A stretch of DNA of 64,000 bases from JBDTMT01 sp033764095 (lineage in GTDB: Bacteria > Desulfobacterota > Binatia > HRBIN30 > CADEER01), in assembly GCA_033764095.1 (NCBI GenBank), contig JANRJF010000034.1, forward strand, positions 28,120 to 92,119. The letters are read 5' to 3'. The notes under the pieces were generated by a model. It made no database searches. It worked only from the letters and a program-made list of their open reading frames with translations, and was not told the origin of the DNA. The position numbers were made by a program, and so were the translations under genes. Shown here one piece after another: positions 17,651-27,706 of the stretch. Within the stretch, counting starts at the first letter, position 1; each line of letters begins with the position of its first letter.

Positions 17651-18877
17651 ATGCGGGTGCTGAACCCGCTGCTCGGCGCGTTCAATCCGTTCCATCCCAG
17701 CTACCGGCTCGACCCCTACCCGACCTACCGGCGGCTGCTCGACCGGCACCCCGTCTACTTCGCCCCCGCGCTCGGCGGCGGCTGCGTGTTGTCGCGCCAC
17801 GCCGACATCGCCGCGCTGCTGAGCGACGCGCGCTTCTCGGTCGATCGCCCGCAGGCGACCGGCTTCAAGCGGCTCGACCCATTCCGCGGCCTCAGTCCGG
17901 CGTTCGTCGAGATGATCCTCAGCACGCTGCTGATGGTCGACCCGCCGCGCCACACGCGCCTGCGCCGACTGGTCAACAAGGCCTTCACGCCGCGCATGGT
18001 CGAGGCGCTCACCCCGCGCATCCAGGCGGTGGTGGACGAGCTGCTCGAGCCGGTGCGCGGCCGCCACCGCATGGATCTGATCCAGACCCTCGCCTACCCG
18101 TTGCCGGTGGTGGTGATCGCCGAGCTGCTCGGCATCCCCAGCGCCGACCGCGAACGCTTCAAGCACTGGTCCGATACGTTGGCGGTGCTGCTCGACCCGC
18201 TGCAGGCGCCCGGCGGCCTGGTCGCCTGCCAGAGCGCGTTCGAAGAGATGGCCGCCTACCTGCGCGACATCGCCGACGCGCGCCGCCAGGCGCCGCGCGA
18301 CGACCTGATCAGTGCGCTGGTGGCGATCGAGGAGCAGGGCGACGCGCTGAGCGGCCCCGAGCTGGTGGGGCTGTGCGGCCTCATCCTCGGCGCCGGCCAC
18401 GAGACCACCACCAACCTCATCGCCAACGCGACGCTGGCGCTGCTGCGCCATCCCGAGCAACGCCGCCGCCTGCAGGACGACCCAACGCTGATCGCTGGGG
18501 CGGTCGAGGAGTTCCTGCGCTACGACAGCCCGGTGCAGGCGACCGACCGTGTCGTGCTCGCCGACGACGTCGAGCTCGACGGCCGCCCGCTCAAACGCGG
18601 CAGCGTCGTGCTCTGCCTGCTCGGCGCCGCCAACCGCGACCCGGCCCGCTACCACGACGCGGATCGGCTCGACATCACCCGTCCCGACATCGAGCACCTG
18701 GCCTTCGGCCGTGGCCCGCACTTCTGCCTCGGCGCGGCGCTGGCGCGCGCCGAAGCACGCATCGCCATCCCCGCCCTGCTGCGCGCCTTCCCCGACCTCG
18801 ACGGCGATCGCGCCCCGAAACACTGGAAACGCTCGATCGTCCTGCGCGGCCCAACCGAGCTGGAAGTGACGTGGTAG
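17651..18877 (+). CDS. Cytochrome P450
   Basis: 408-residue soluble bacterial P450 mono-oxygenase. I-helix oxygen-binding 'GAGHETTTN', K-helix ExxR in 'VEEFLRYDSPVQ', and the heme loop 'FGRGPHFCLGAALARAE' with the ligand Cys near residue 359. The N-terminal 'FNPFHPSYRLDPYPTYRRL' is typical of soluble CYPs that take electrons from ferredoxin and a reductase; none is seen in the window. The start at 17651 has GGGAGTGG seven bases upstream; an ATG at 17609 in frame would add 14 residues. Followed by an SDR and an acyl-CoA dehydrogenase on the same strand, each separated by a repeat. Substrate unknown. Confidence 0.93.
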   Translation: MRVLNPLLGAFNPFHPSYRLDPYPTYRRLLDRHPVYFAPALGGGCVLSRHADIAALLSDARFSVDRPQATGFKRLDPFRGLSPAFVEMILSTLLMVDPPRHTRLRRLVNKAFTPRMVEALTPRIQAVVDELLEPVRGRHRMDLIQTLAYPLPVVVIAELLGIPSADRERFKHWSDTLAVLLDPLQAPGGLVACQSAFEEMAAYLRDIADARRQAPRDDLISALVAIEEQGDALSGPELVGLCGLILGAGHETTTNLIANATLALLRHPEQRRRLQDDPTLIAGAVEEFLRYDSPVQATDRVVLADDVELDGRPLKRGSVVLCLLGAANRDPARYHDADRLDITRPDIEHLAFGRGPHFCLGAALARAEARIAIPALLRAFPDLDGDRAPKHWKRSIVLRGPTELEVTW

Positions 18878-18891
18878 AGCAAAACGAAAAC

Positions 18892-18977
18892 GGAACCACG
18901 GATGAACACAGATAAGAGAAACGAAGAACGGCTCAGAGGTATTTCATCCGTGTTCATCTGTGTTCATCCGTGGTTCC
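18892..18977. repeat. Inverted word repeat, GATGAACACAG family, copy 1
   Basis: Left arm GGAACCACGGATGAACACAG (18892-18911) and right arm CATCTGTGTTCATCCGTGG and on (18955-18977) are almost perfect complements; an extra TTCATCCGTG word sits in the spacer. It fills the gap from the P450 stop to the SDR start. Another copy of the same word is at 61193-61376. Confidence 0.88.
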
Positions 18978-18987
18978 ACCAATTCAA

Positions 18988-19914
18988 ATGACTTCCTCTG
19001 TCGTCGTCACGGGAGGGCATACGGGGATTGGCGGGGCCTGCACGCGGCATCTGGTTGCGGCGGGGTGGCATGTAGTGGTGGCGAGCCGCGATCTCGGGCG
19101 GGCACGCCACGAGCTCGGGCCGCTGGCCGGGCGCGTCGAGCTGCGGCCGCTCGATCTCGACTCGCTCGCGGCGGTGCGCGACTTCACCGAGCTGCTGGTC
19201 GCCAGCGCCGCCGATCGGCCGCCGCTGGCCGCGGTCGTGTGCAACGCCGGCGTGCAGATCGTCGGCGCGCCGGAGCGCAGCGCCGACGGCTTCGAGCGCA
19301 CCTACGCGGTCAACCACCTCGCCCACTACCTGCTCGTCCGTCGCCTGCTGCCGCACCTGGCGACGCCGGCGCGCGTCGTCATGCTCGGCAGCGGCACGCA
19401 CGACCCGGCACAGAAGACCGGCATCGCGCCGCCGCGCTACCGCGGCGGTCGCGCGCTCGCCGAGCCGGACACGGAGACGCTCGCCGCCGAGGGGCCGTTG
19501 CGCACCGGCCATCGCGCCTACTCGACCTCGAAGCTGTGCAACATCCTGTTCGCCTACGCGCTGGCCGAGCGCCTGCGCGCCGACGACAGCTCGACCACCG
19601 CCAACGCCTACGATCCCGGCCTGGTGCCCGGCACCGGCCTGGCGCGCCAGTACGGCGCCGCGGCGCGCTTCCTCTTCACCCGCGTCGCGCCCGCCCTGGT
19701 GCCGGTCATGAAGCCGTTCTTCCACGCCCAGACGCTCGACGAGGCCGGCCGCAACCTGGCCCGCATGGTCACCGAGCCGTCGCTCGCCACGGTCAGCGGC
19801 AGCTACATCGCCGGCACGACGCCGATCCGCTCGTCCGAGGAATCCTACGACACCGCCAAGCAGCGCGACCTCTGGGACGAGAGCGAACGCCTGGTGCAGG
19901 TTGTTGGTTGTTAG
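18988..19914 (+). CDS. Short-chain dehydrogenase/reductase (protochlorophyllide-reductase/retinol-dehydrogenase-like)
   Basis: 308 residues, NAD(P)-dependent oxidoreductase. 'VVVTGGHTGIGGACTRHL' is the nucleotide-binding TGxxxGIG motif, 'VVCNAGVQ' the NAG motif, 'VVMLGSGTHDP' carries the catalytic Ser region and 'AYSTSKLCN' the YxxxK pair. The long form with an extra segment before YxxxK resembles retinol-dehydrogenase or protochlorophyllide-reductase-like SDRs. ATG 18988 was chosen; a GTG at 18970 lies inside the repeat arm and lacks a Shine-Dalgarno, and none is obvious at 18988 either. Likely acts on a lipid-like alcohol or ketone; substrate unknown. Confidence 0.87.
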   Translation: MTSSVVVTGGHTGIGGACTRHLVAAGWHVVVASRDLGRARHELGPLAGRVELRPLDLDSLAAVRDFTELLVASAADRPPLAAVVCNAGVQIVGAPERSADGFERTYAVNHLAHYLLVRRLLPHLATPARVVMLGSGTHDPAQKTGIAPPRYRGGRALAEPDTETLAAEGPLRTGHRAYSTSKLCNILFAYALAERLRADDSSTTANAYDPGLVPGTGLARQYGAAARFLFTRVAPALVPVMKPFFHAQTLDEAGRNLARMVTEPSLATVSGSYIAGTTPIRSSEESYDTAKQRDLWDESERLVQVVGC

Positions 19915-20233
19915 CCTCGAAGTGACGAAAGGAATTCACCACAGAGGCACAGAGTGCACAGAGTGCACAGAGAGGACGGGGCCCGGCGAGATCAGGCAAG
20001 TGGTTCCCGAACCCCACTGCTGATGGCTTTGACGGGGTTGGCCTGTGTGCGGAGCTGCGGCAGTCCTCCTCTGGGACTCGGTGCCTCTGTGGTGAGTCCT
20101 CCTGTCTTTTCAAGGTCGGGTCGGAGGGGGCGCGGCCGATCGGTTCAGGACGGATCTCACCAACACCCTGACCACCCAACGACCAACAACCCGCCTAGTT
20201 GACCGCGCACAGCGCGCACGCCACAACCCAGGC
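19915..20233. other. 319-base gap without a gene
   Basis: Contains the inverted word repeat at 19937-20094. I see no ORF, RNA or promoter in the remainder; a GACCAACAAC-type run occurs near 20180 before the aidB start. Confidence 0.5.
19937..20094. repeat. Inverted word repeat, CACAGAG family, copy 2
   Basis: Left arm CACCACAGAGGCACAGAG (19937-19954) continues with further CACAGAG words to 19972; right arm GTGCCTCTGTGGTG ends at 20094. The terminal 14 bases are perfect reverse complements. Spacer is long (over 100 bases) and mostly unrelated sequence. Confidence 0.85.
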
Positions 20234-21856
20234 ATGGCGACGCACGAGGTGCTGAATCAGCCGCCGCCGCTGCGCGACTACAACCTGTTCACCGCCGACC
20301 GCGCCTTGCAGGAGGCGCTGGCGCGCGAGGGCGCCAGCTGGGCGGCCGACCGCGTCGCGCTGCTCGGCGGCATCTGCGGCAGCGGCGAGGTGATCGACTG
20401 GGGCACGCAGGCCAACAGCGTGCCACCGGTGTTGCGCACGCACGATCGCTACGGCCACCGCATCGACGAGGTCGAATATCATCCCAGCTATCACCGGCTG
20501 ATGGAGCTTTCGGTCGGCCACGGCCTGCATGCGCTGCCCTGGCGCGAGCCGCGCGACGGCGCGCACGTGGCGCGCGCGGCCCTGTTCTTCGTCATGGCGC
20601 AGACCGAGGCCGGGCACGGCTGCCCGATCTCGATGACCTACTCGGCGGTGCCGGCACTGCGCGCCGACGCGTCGCTGGCGCGCGAGTGGCAGCCGCGCCT
20701 GGTGGCGGCGCACTACGACGGGCGCAGCCGCCCGGCGAGCGAGAAGCAGGGCGCGCTGTGCGGCATGGCGATGACCGAGAAGCAGGGCGGCTCGGACGTG
20801 CGCGCCAACACCTCGCGCGCCGAGTCGGCCGGCGACGGCGGCTGGCTGCTCACCGGCCACAAGTGGTTCTGCTCGGCGCCGATGTGCGACGCCTTCCTGG
20901 TGCTGGCGCAGACGCCGAAGGGCGTCAGCTGCTTCCTGCTGCCGCGCTTCCTGCCCGACGGCACGCGCAACCGCGTCTTCATCCAGCGGCTGAAGGACAA
21001 GCTCGGCAACCGCTCCAACGCGTCGAGCGAGATCGAGTTCGACGGCGCCTGGGCGCGCCTGCTCGGCCCCGAGGGACGCGGCGTGCCGACCATCATCGAG
21101 ATGGTCAACCACACCCGCCTCGACTGCATCATCGGCGCCGCCGCCGGCATGCGGCAGGGCGTCGCGCAGGCGACGCACCACGCCCAGCACCGCAGCGCCT
21201 TCGGCAAGCGGCTGATCGAGCAGCCGCTGATGCAGAACGTGCTCGCCGACCTGTGCGTCGAATCGGAAGCGGCGACGGCGGTGATGATGCGGCTGGCGCA
21301 CGCCTACGACGCGCGCGCCGACGAGGGCGAGGCGCACTTCGCGCGCCTGGCGACGGCGGTGATCAAGTACTGGGTGTGCAAACGCTGGCCGGCGCACGCC
21401 GCCGAGTCGCTCGAGTGCCTGGGCGGCAGCGGCTACGTCGAGGAGTCGCTGCTGCCGCGCCTCTACCGCGAGGCGCCGCTCAACGGCATCTGGGAGGGCA
21501 GCGGCAACGTCATCTGCCTCGACGTGCTGCGCGCGATGGCGAAGGGCGCGGAGGCGAGCGACGCGTTCTTCGCCGAGGTCGAGCGCGCGCGCGGCGCCGA
21601 CCACCGCCTCGATCAGTTCGTCGACCGCCTGCGCGACGATCTCGGCAACCCCGACAACGTCGAGGCGCGCGCCCGCGATCTGGTCGAGCGCATGGCGCTG
21701 GCGCTGCAGGGCTCGCTGCTGGTGCGCGACGGCGACTCTGCCGTCGCCGAAGCCTTCTGCGCCTCGCGGCTCGCCGCCCAGCACGGCCTGGCGTTCGGCA
21801 CCCTGCCGCCCGGCTTCCACTTCACCCGCATCATCGAGCGCGCCCGCCCGGTGTGA
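20234..21856 (+). CDS. aidB: AidB-like acyl-CoA dehydrogenase
   Basis: 540 residues, the usual length of AidB (long acyl-CoA-dehydrogenase fold with an extra C-terminal domain). 'LNQPPPLRDYNLFTADRALQ' matches the AidB N-terminus, and 'GMAMTEKQGGSDVRANTSRA', 'LTGHKWFCSAPMCD', 'AFGKRLIEQPLMQNVLADL' and 'LECLGGSGYVEESLLPRLYR' are family motifs. AidB binds FAD and DNA in the response to alkylation damage in E. coli, with weak isovaleryl-CoA dehydrogenase activity; whether this copy acts on DNA or acyl-CoA is open. The ada/alkB partners are not seen. ATG 20234; no convincing Shine-Dalgarno. Repeats flank both ends, the 3' one beginning one base after the stop. Confidence 0.88.
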   Translation: MATHEVLNQPPPLRDYNLFTADRALQEALAREGASWAADRVALLGGICGSGEVIDWGTQANSVPPVLRTHDRYGHRIDEVEYHPSYHRLMELSVGHGLHALPWREPRDGAHVARAALFFVMAQTEAGHGCPISMTYSAVPALRADASLAREWQPRLVAAHYDGRSRPASEKQGALCGMAMTEKQGGSDVRANTSRAESAGDGGWLLTGHKWFCSAPMCDAFLVLAQTPKGVSCFLLPRFLPDGTRNRVFIQRLKDKLGNRSNASSEIEFDGAWARLLGPEGRGVPTIIEMVNHTRLDCIIGAAAGMRQGVAQATHHAQHRSAFGKRLIEQPLMQNVLADLCVESEAATAVMMRLAHAYDARADEGEAHFARLATAVIKYWVCKRWPAHAAESLECLGGSGYVEESLLPRLYREAPLNGIWEGSGNVICLDVLRAMAKGAEASDAFFAEVERARGADHRLDQFVDRLRDDLGNPDNVEARARDLVERMALALQGSLLVRDGDSAVAEAFCASRLAAQHGLAFGTLPPGFHFTRIIERARPV

Positions 21857-22030
21857 TCGATTCCCCCCTTTGATTCCCCCCCTTTGAAAAAGGGGGGCAA
21901 GGGGGGATTTTCAGACACTCCCCGCCGACAACCGCCGCGCCCGCGCGAGAGCTGCCGCTATGAGCGATAGTCAGAAAATCCCCCCCGACCCCCCTTTTTC
22001 AAAGGGGGGGAGCCGAGAGGGGGGAATCGA
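21857..22030. repeat. Long inverted word repeat, CCCCCTTTGAAAAA family, copy 1
   Basis: Left arm 21857-21915 (TCGATTCCCCCC... to ...GGATTTTCAGAC) and right arm 21970-22030 (GTCAGAAAATCC... to ...GGGGGGAATCGA) are reverse complements over about 58 bases with few mismatches. Each arm contains the smaller palindrome CCCCCTTT-GAAAAA-GGGGG. The element begins one base after the aidB stop and ends inside the epimerase coding frame. A lone hairpin of the same family is at 62110-62134. Confidence 0.92.
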
Positions 22031-22970
22031 GGGCGGAACCTATGTGGTCACCGGCGGCTGTGGCTTCATCGGGTCGCACCTCGTCCGCGCGCTGATCGCG
22101 CGCGGCGCGGCGCGCGTGGTGGTGATCGACAGCCTGCGCTACGGCGACCGCGCCAACCTCGGCGGCCTGTCGGATCGCGTCGAGCTGGTCCAGCACACCC
22201 TCGGCAGCGACGACGCCGCGGCATTGCGTTCCGCCATCGACGGCGCGCGCTGGTGCTTCCACCTCGCGGCGGAGAAGCACAACCAGTCCAAGGACACGCC
22301 GCTGGAGGTGTTCCGCGCCAACATCGACGGCACCTGGCTGCTGTTCGACGCCGCGGCGCGCGCCGGGGTCGAGAAGATCGTCTTCACCTCGTCGCTCTAC
22401 GCGTACGGGCGGTTGAGCGGCGCGCCGTTCGTCGAGACCGAGGTGCCGGAGCCGCGCACCGTCTACGGCATCTCGAAGCTCGCCGGCGAGCACCTGTTGC
22501 GGCAGATCGGCGCCGAGCGCGGTGTCGCCTGGTCGGCGCTGCGCTACCTGTTCGTCTACGGCCCGCGCCAGTGGGCCGGCATGGGCTACAAGTCGGTGAT
22601 CGTGAAGACCTTCGAGCGGCTGAAGCGCGGCGAGGCGCCGGTGGTGTTCGGCGACGGCGAGCAGGCGCTCGACTACGTCTTCGTCGACGACGTGGTCGAG
22701 GCGACGCTGGCCGCCATGCACACGCCGGTGAGCGGCGAGGTGCTGAACATCGGCAGTGGCGCCGCCACCACGGTCAACGCGCTGGTCGACGCCATGCAGC
22801 GCGTCGCCGGCACCGCGCACCGCGTCGAGCACGTCGCGCCCGACTGGACCGCCGGCAGCCGCCGCGTCGGCGACGTCGCCAAGGCGCGCCGCCTGCTCGG
22901 CTGGTCGGCGGCGACGTCGCTCGACGACGGCCTGGCGCAGGTGTGGGACTGGGTGCGGTCGCAGGCGTGA
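21960..22970 (+). CDS. NAD-dependent epimerase/dehydratase with repeat-derived N-terminus
   Basis: 336 residues. Extended-SDR nucleotide-sugar epimerase fold: 'YVVTGGCGFIGSHLVRAL', 'CFHLAAEKHNQS', catalytic 'YGISKLAGEHLL' (YxxxK) and 'YGPRQW'. Sugar-nucleotide substrate cannot be read. The N-terminal 26 residues (MSDSQKIPPDPPFSKGG...) are coded by the right arm of the inverted repeat, not by the enzyme fold. ATG 21960 opens the frame; a GTG at 22044 would start directly at VVTGG but has no Shine-Dalgarno and would cut the first strand, so 21960 is preferred. Follows aidB with only the repeat between. Confidence 0.85.
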   Translation: MSDSQKIPPDPPFSKGGSREGGIEGGTYVVTGGCGFIGSHLVRALIARGAARVVVIDSLRYGDRANLGGLSDRVELVQHTLGSDDAAALRSAIDGARWCFHLAAEKHNQSKDTPLEVFRANIDGTWLLFDAAARAGVEKIVFTSSLYAYGRLSGAPFVETEVPEPRTVYGISKLAGEHLLRQIGAERGVAWSALRYLFVYGPRQWAGMGYKSVIVKTFERLKRGEAPVVFGDGEQALDYVFVDDVVEATLAAMHTPVSGEVLNIGSGAATTVNALVDAMQRVAGTAHRVEHVAPDWTAGSRRVGDVAKARRLLGWSAATSLDDGLAQVWDWVRSQA

Positions 22971-22990
22971 GGCGGCAGGAAGCAGGATCG

Positions 22991-23112
22991 TCACCGCAGA
23001 GACGCTGAGGCGCGGAGAGCGACTGTTCGACCGGCTTGGCCGAGCGAACCTTCCCCCGCGATGCGGGCGAGGAAGGAGTCTGAGCAATGAACGCTCCGCG
23101 TCTCCGCGGTGA
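22991..23112. repeat. Inverted word repeat, GCAGAGACGC family, copy 3, with a nested element
   Basis: Outer arms TCACCGCAGAGACGCTGAGG and on (22991-23021) and CGCTCCGCGTCTCCGCGGTGA (23092-23112). Nested in the spacer is a CCTTCCCCCGCGATGCGGG palindromic word (about 23047-23076), the family seen at 56300. This gap otherwise holds nothing visible. Confidence 0.82.
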
Positions 23113-23162
23113 TTCCTTTTGAGGGCTTCTGCCAAAGAGCCGAGCCGTGCTACGGCCGCCGC

Positions 23163-24059
23163 GTGTCCGGCGAACGCATCGCCTCCGTCACCATCTTTCC
23201 CGCCTTCGTCGCGCTGATCGCCGCGCTGGCGTTGCTGGCGCCGCGCTATGACCTCGGCGCCGCGCTGGGACTGGCGCCGGATCCGCAGCAGCCACTGACT
23301 TTCGTCGCGGTGCTCGGCGTGCTCTACGCGCTGATTGCCGCCGCCGAGCGCTGGCTGCCCTATCGGCGCGAGTGGAACGTCGGGCAGGACGACGCGCGCA
23401 CCGATGTCGGCCACCTGCTCGTCAACGGCCTGCTCACCAGCCGCGTCGCCAGCCTGCTGGTCTACGGCATCGGCATCGGCGGCGCGGCCTGGCTGTCGAT
23501 ACGGCTCGGCGTGCAGCTGTGGCCGAATCACTGGCCACTCGCGCTGCAGCTGGTGCTTGCGCTGGCGGTGGCGGAGCTCGGCCACTACTGGTTCCACCGC
23601 CTGACGCACGAGCGGCCGCTGCTGTGGCGCATCCACGCCGCGCATCACAGCGCGCCGCGTCTCTACTGGCTCAATGCGACGCGCTTCCATCCGTTCGACC
23701 TGTTCGGCCTGATCGTCTGCCAGACGCTGCCGCTCATCCTGCTCGGCGCCGGCGCGCCGGTGATGGTCGCCTACGGCCTGTTCAGCGGCGCCTACGGCCA
23801 ACTGCAGCACGGCAACATCGCCGTGCGCACCGGGGCGCTGCGCTACGTCTTCAGCACGCCGGAGCTGCACCGCTGGCACCACTCGCCCGACCCGCGCGAG
23901 GGCAACACCAACTACGGCGCCGTGCTGAGCTGCTGGGACGTGCTGTTCGGCACCTTCTTCTATCCAGCCGACCGCCGCTTCCGCGGTCCGGTTGGCATTG
24001 CCGATGCGCCGAACTTTCCGCGCCACCTCGGCGGCCAGCTGCTGTCACCGTTTAGATAG
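23163..24059 (+). CDS. Fatty acid hydroxylase/sterol desaturase-family membrane protein
   Basis: 298 residues, several membrane helices and the three histidine clusters of the di-iron sterol desaturase/fatty acid hydroxylase superfamily: 'GHYWFHRLTH', 'RIHAAHHS' and 'ELHRWHHSPDPREGNTNYG'. Would hydroxylate or desaturate a lipid in the membrane with O2. The GTG at 23163 (VSGERIASV) is preferred; an earlier GTG at 23109 lies inside the repeat and would add a non-hydrophobic stretch. The TAG stop at 24057-24059 is the first three bases of the TAGGCTG repeat. Possibly works with the P450/SDR genes upstream. Confidence 0.88.
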   Translation: MSGERIASVTIFPAFVALIAALALLAPRYDLGAALGLAPDPQQPLTFVAVLGVLYALIAAAERWLPYRREWNVGQDDARTDVGHLLVNGLLTSRVASLLVYGIGIGGAAWLSIRLGVQLWPNHWPLALQLVLALAVAELGHYWFHRLTHERPLLWRIHAAHHSAPRLYWLNATRFHPFDLFGLIVCQTLPLILLGAGAPVMVAYGLFSGAYGQLQHGNIAVRTGALRYVFSTPELHRWHHSPDPREGNTNYGAVLSCWDVLFGTFFYPADRRFRGPVGIADAPNFPRHLGGQLLSPFR

Positions 24060-24164
24060 GCTGTTAGGCTGCTAGGCTGTTGGCTGTTAGGGGGAGAAAA
24101 GAGTTTCTGAGAATTTCCAATTTCCGACCCCTAACAGCCTAACCGCCTAACAGCCTGACAGCCT
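24057..24164. repeat. Inverted word repeat, TTAGGCTG family
   Basis: Left arm of tandem TAGGCTGT words (24057-24093) ending TGTTAGGGG and right arm of CCTAACAGCC words (24127-24164) are reverse complements. It lies between convergent genes and would work in either direction as a 3'-end structure. It contributes the TAG stop codon of the hydroxylase. A lone diverged arm is at 41021. Confidence 0.88.
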
Positions 24165-24169
24165 TTCCG

Positions 24170-24817
24170 TCACCGGCAGATCGTCCCCAGGCTGACCCAC
24201 GCGCCGTTGTCGCAGCGGTTGGTGATGCCGCCGCGGCAGACCGTGGAGCCGCTGGCGACGGTTGCGTTGCCGATCGCGCAGGTCGCGGCGTTGGCAGCGG
24301 GAGCGGGCACGACTCCCTGCTGCAGGCTGACCGGCGGCGGCGGCGGCTCACTGACCAGCTTGAGCGCGCTCACCTGACCGCGACTGTCGAGCGTCACCTC
24401 GACCCACTTGCCGGCGTACGGCGCGATCTCGATGGTCGGCTCGGCGATGTAGACGCGCGTGTCGCCGGCGAAATTGAACGAGCGCGCCACCGGGTCGCGC
24501 ACCACCATCTGGCCGCGCACCGTCTCGTAACCGGAGGTGATCGGGGTGATCGCCACCGAGCGCTCGGTGATCCCGGTCACCCGCCCGCCGGACAGCTGCA
24601 CCTCGACGTTCTTGCCATCGAGCTCGCCGAGCGGAACACCGGCCGGCGCCTTGAAGGTGCCGTCGTGGCCGACCAGGCGGAAGCGATCGGCGCTGCCATC
24701 GAGCACCACGAGCTCGCCGCTGATGAACTGCTCGGCCGCGCTCACCGGCTGCGGCGCCTGCGTCAGGCACAGCGCCAGCGCCGCACTGATGGTCACACTC
24801 GCAAGTATCCGGGACAT
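24170..24817 (-). CDS. Exported protein with Cys-rich C-terminus, function unknown
   Basis: 215 residues. Signal peptide (ILASVTISAALALCLTQAPQ, cleavage near VSAAEQ), then two beta-rich segments each opening with 'GELVVLDG' or 'GQMVVRDP', a pattern reminiscent of small OB- or DUF5666-type domains, then a Pro-rich hinge and a C-terminal Cys-rich segment (CAIGNATVASGSTVC...RCDNGAWVSLGTIC). The four C-terminal Cys probably form disulfides. ATG 24817 has GGAGGG seven bases upstream. I do not recognise the family and give no function. Neighbouring M15-like gene lies 122 bp upstream on the same strand. Confidence 0.7.
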   Translation of the reverse strand: MSRILASVTISAALALCLTQAPQPVSAAEQFISGELVVLDGSADRFRLVGHDGTFKAPAGVPLGELDGKNVEVQLSGGRVTGITERSVAITPITSGYETVRGQMVVRDPVARSFNFAGDTRVYIAEPTIEIAPYAGKWVEVTLDSRGQVSALKLVSEPPPPPVSLQQGVVPAPAANAATCAIGNATVASGSTVCRGGITNRCDNGAWVSLGTICR

Positions 24818-24939
24818 GATGACCCTCCTGCCTGGATGACCCACCACGGGTCGTGCCACGCCCTCGAACAGTCCAGTTGGTACCCAGACACGCTGGCCGT
24901 TCGTACTTCGCATGCAAAATTTGCCGGTAGATTGGCAAA

Positions 24940-25848
24940 TCAGGGTGGCGGCACTGCAAGGCGCTCGATCGGGTTGGTCAGCACCTCCGCCGGCGTCGCG
25001 CCGATGCGCGGTTCGCAGGTCGAGAGGCGGATCGGCATCGGCTGCGTCGGCGCGGCGATCACCGACGACACACCGAGCTCGTAGGATTCCGGTGGCACCC
25101 TCCATACCCAGCAATCGCCCTCGAGGTGCGCGAAGGATGACCGGGGCTCGAGTGTCAGCGCCGCATCGCCCAGATGCGCCGTCCGGGCGATCGCGAGCGG
25201 CAGGGCCGTGACCGAGTGCAGTCGAATCGCCGCGCCGTCGAGCGTCGCGTATCGGTCGAATTCGGTGCGCGCGAAGAGGCGCGCGTTCTCCTTCGCCAGG
25301 TTCTTGTCGACGCCGGATGTCGCCGCTTCCCAGAAGCGCGGCTGGCCGGCGTCGAGATGGATGAACCCTTCGCCAGCATAGAGCCCGACACCGCCGGTCT
25401 TCTCCGCACGCAATTGGTTCCACACTGGGCGCAGCTTGAGGCCGGCCAACTGCACGTCGGCGGCGAGGCCCTCGGTATGCACCGACGCCTCGGCGACCTT
25501 GCGACCGCCGGCACGCAACGACTGGTTGAACTGTGGGCTGCGATAACCGGACACCAGCGTCATCCGTTTGGGCCGGTAGCGATCCTGCACGTAGTCGAGC
25601 AGCTCGATCAGGCGCAGCGACACGGTGCCCTGCTCGCCGTCGGTGCGGTTGCGAAAGAAGTGCGCGATCTGTTTCAGCGCGGCGGGGTCATAGCTGCCGT
25701 CGGCTTGGCGGTAGCGCACCTCCAGCACCTCGCCGGCGAAATGCGCATGGTGCAGTCGCAGCGTGCCGTCGCCGCTGAAGTAGAAGCGCGACTCGCCGGC
25801 CAGCGCCGGTCGGCTCAGCAGGACACACAGCACCACCCACCACCGCAT
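24940..25848 (-). CDS. DUF882/YcbK-like (peptidase M15 fold) exported protein
   Basis: 302 residues. Signal peptide (MRWWVVLCVLLSRPALA). The middle carries the M15/D-Ala-carboxypeptidase-type zinc signature: 'VSGYRSPQFNQSLRAGG', 'ASVHTEGLAADVQ' (H-x6-D) and 'GEGFIHLDAGQPRFW' (H-x-D). This matches the DUF882/YcbK family, thought to trim peptidoglycan cross-links. The C-terminal third (after about 205) is unlike YcbK and of unknown role. The start at 25848 was chosen for the signal peptide; no Shine-Dalgarno is obvious. The D-aminoacylase diverges 69 bp away; both deal with D-amino-acid-containing material, which may be coincidence. Confidence 0.8.
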   Translation of the reverse strand: MRWWVVLCVLLSRPALAGESRFYFSGDGTLRLHHAHFAGEVLEVRYRQADGSYDPAALKQIAHFFRNRTDGEQGTVSLRLIELLDYVQDRYRPKRMTLVSGYRSPQFNQSLRAGGRKVAEASVHTEGLAADVQLAGLKLRPVWNQLRAEKTGGVGLYAGEGFIHLDAGQPRFWEAATSGVDKNLAKENARLFARTEFDRYATLDGAAIRLHSVTALPLAIARTAHLGDAALTLEPRSSFAHLEGDCWVWRVPPESYELGVSSVIAAPTQPMPIRLSTCEPRIGATPAEVLTNPIERLAVPPP

Positions 25849-25917
25849 GGCGTCTCTATAGACCGAATCCGCCGCCGCCCCTACCACAACGCGGGGAACT
25901 GTGGTTGCCTGCCGGCC

Positions 25918-27612
<1,695 letters not shown>

Positions 27613-27615
<3 letters not shown>

Positions 27616-27660
27616 GGGCGCGCCTTGGCGCGCCCGTGCCCGCGACGGGCGCGCCCTCCT
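27613..27660. repeat. TAGGGGCGCG hairpin repeat, copy 2, with terminator-like stem
   Basis: The stop codon TAG at 27613 begins TAGGGGCGCGCC. Inside, GGCGCGCCCGT (27627-27637) and ACGGGCGCGCC (27645-27655) form a perfect 11-bp stem with a seven-base loop, followed by CTCCTTCTTC, which makes a plausible terminator. Companion copy at 6405. Confidence 0.68.
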
Positions 27661-27706
27661 TCTTCAGAACTGGTGCGTCAGGCGCTCCCGACGAGATACG
27701 TCACCC

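Noticed and set aside
18970..18987. GTG start for the SDR inside the repeat arm
   Set aside because: No Shine-Dalgarno and the added residues do not belong to the fold.
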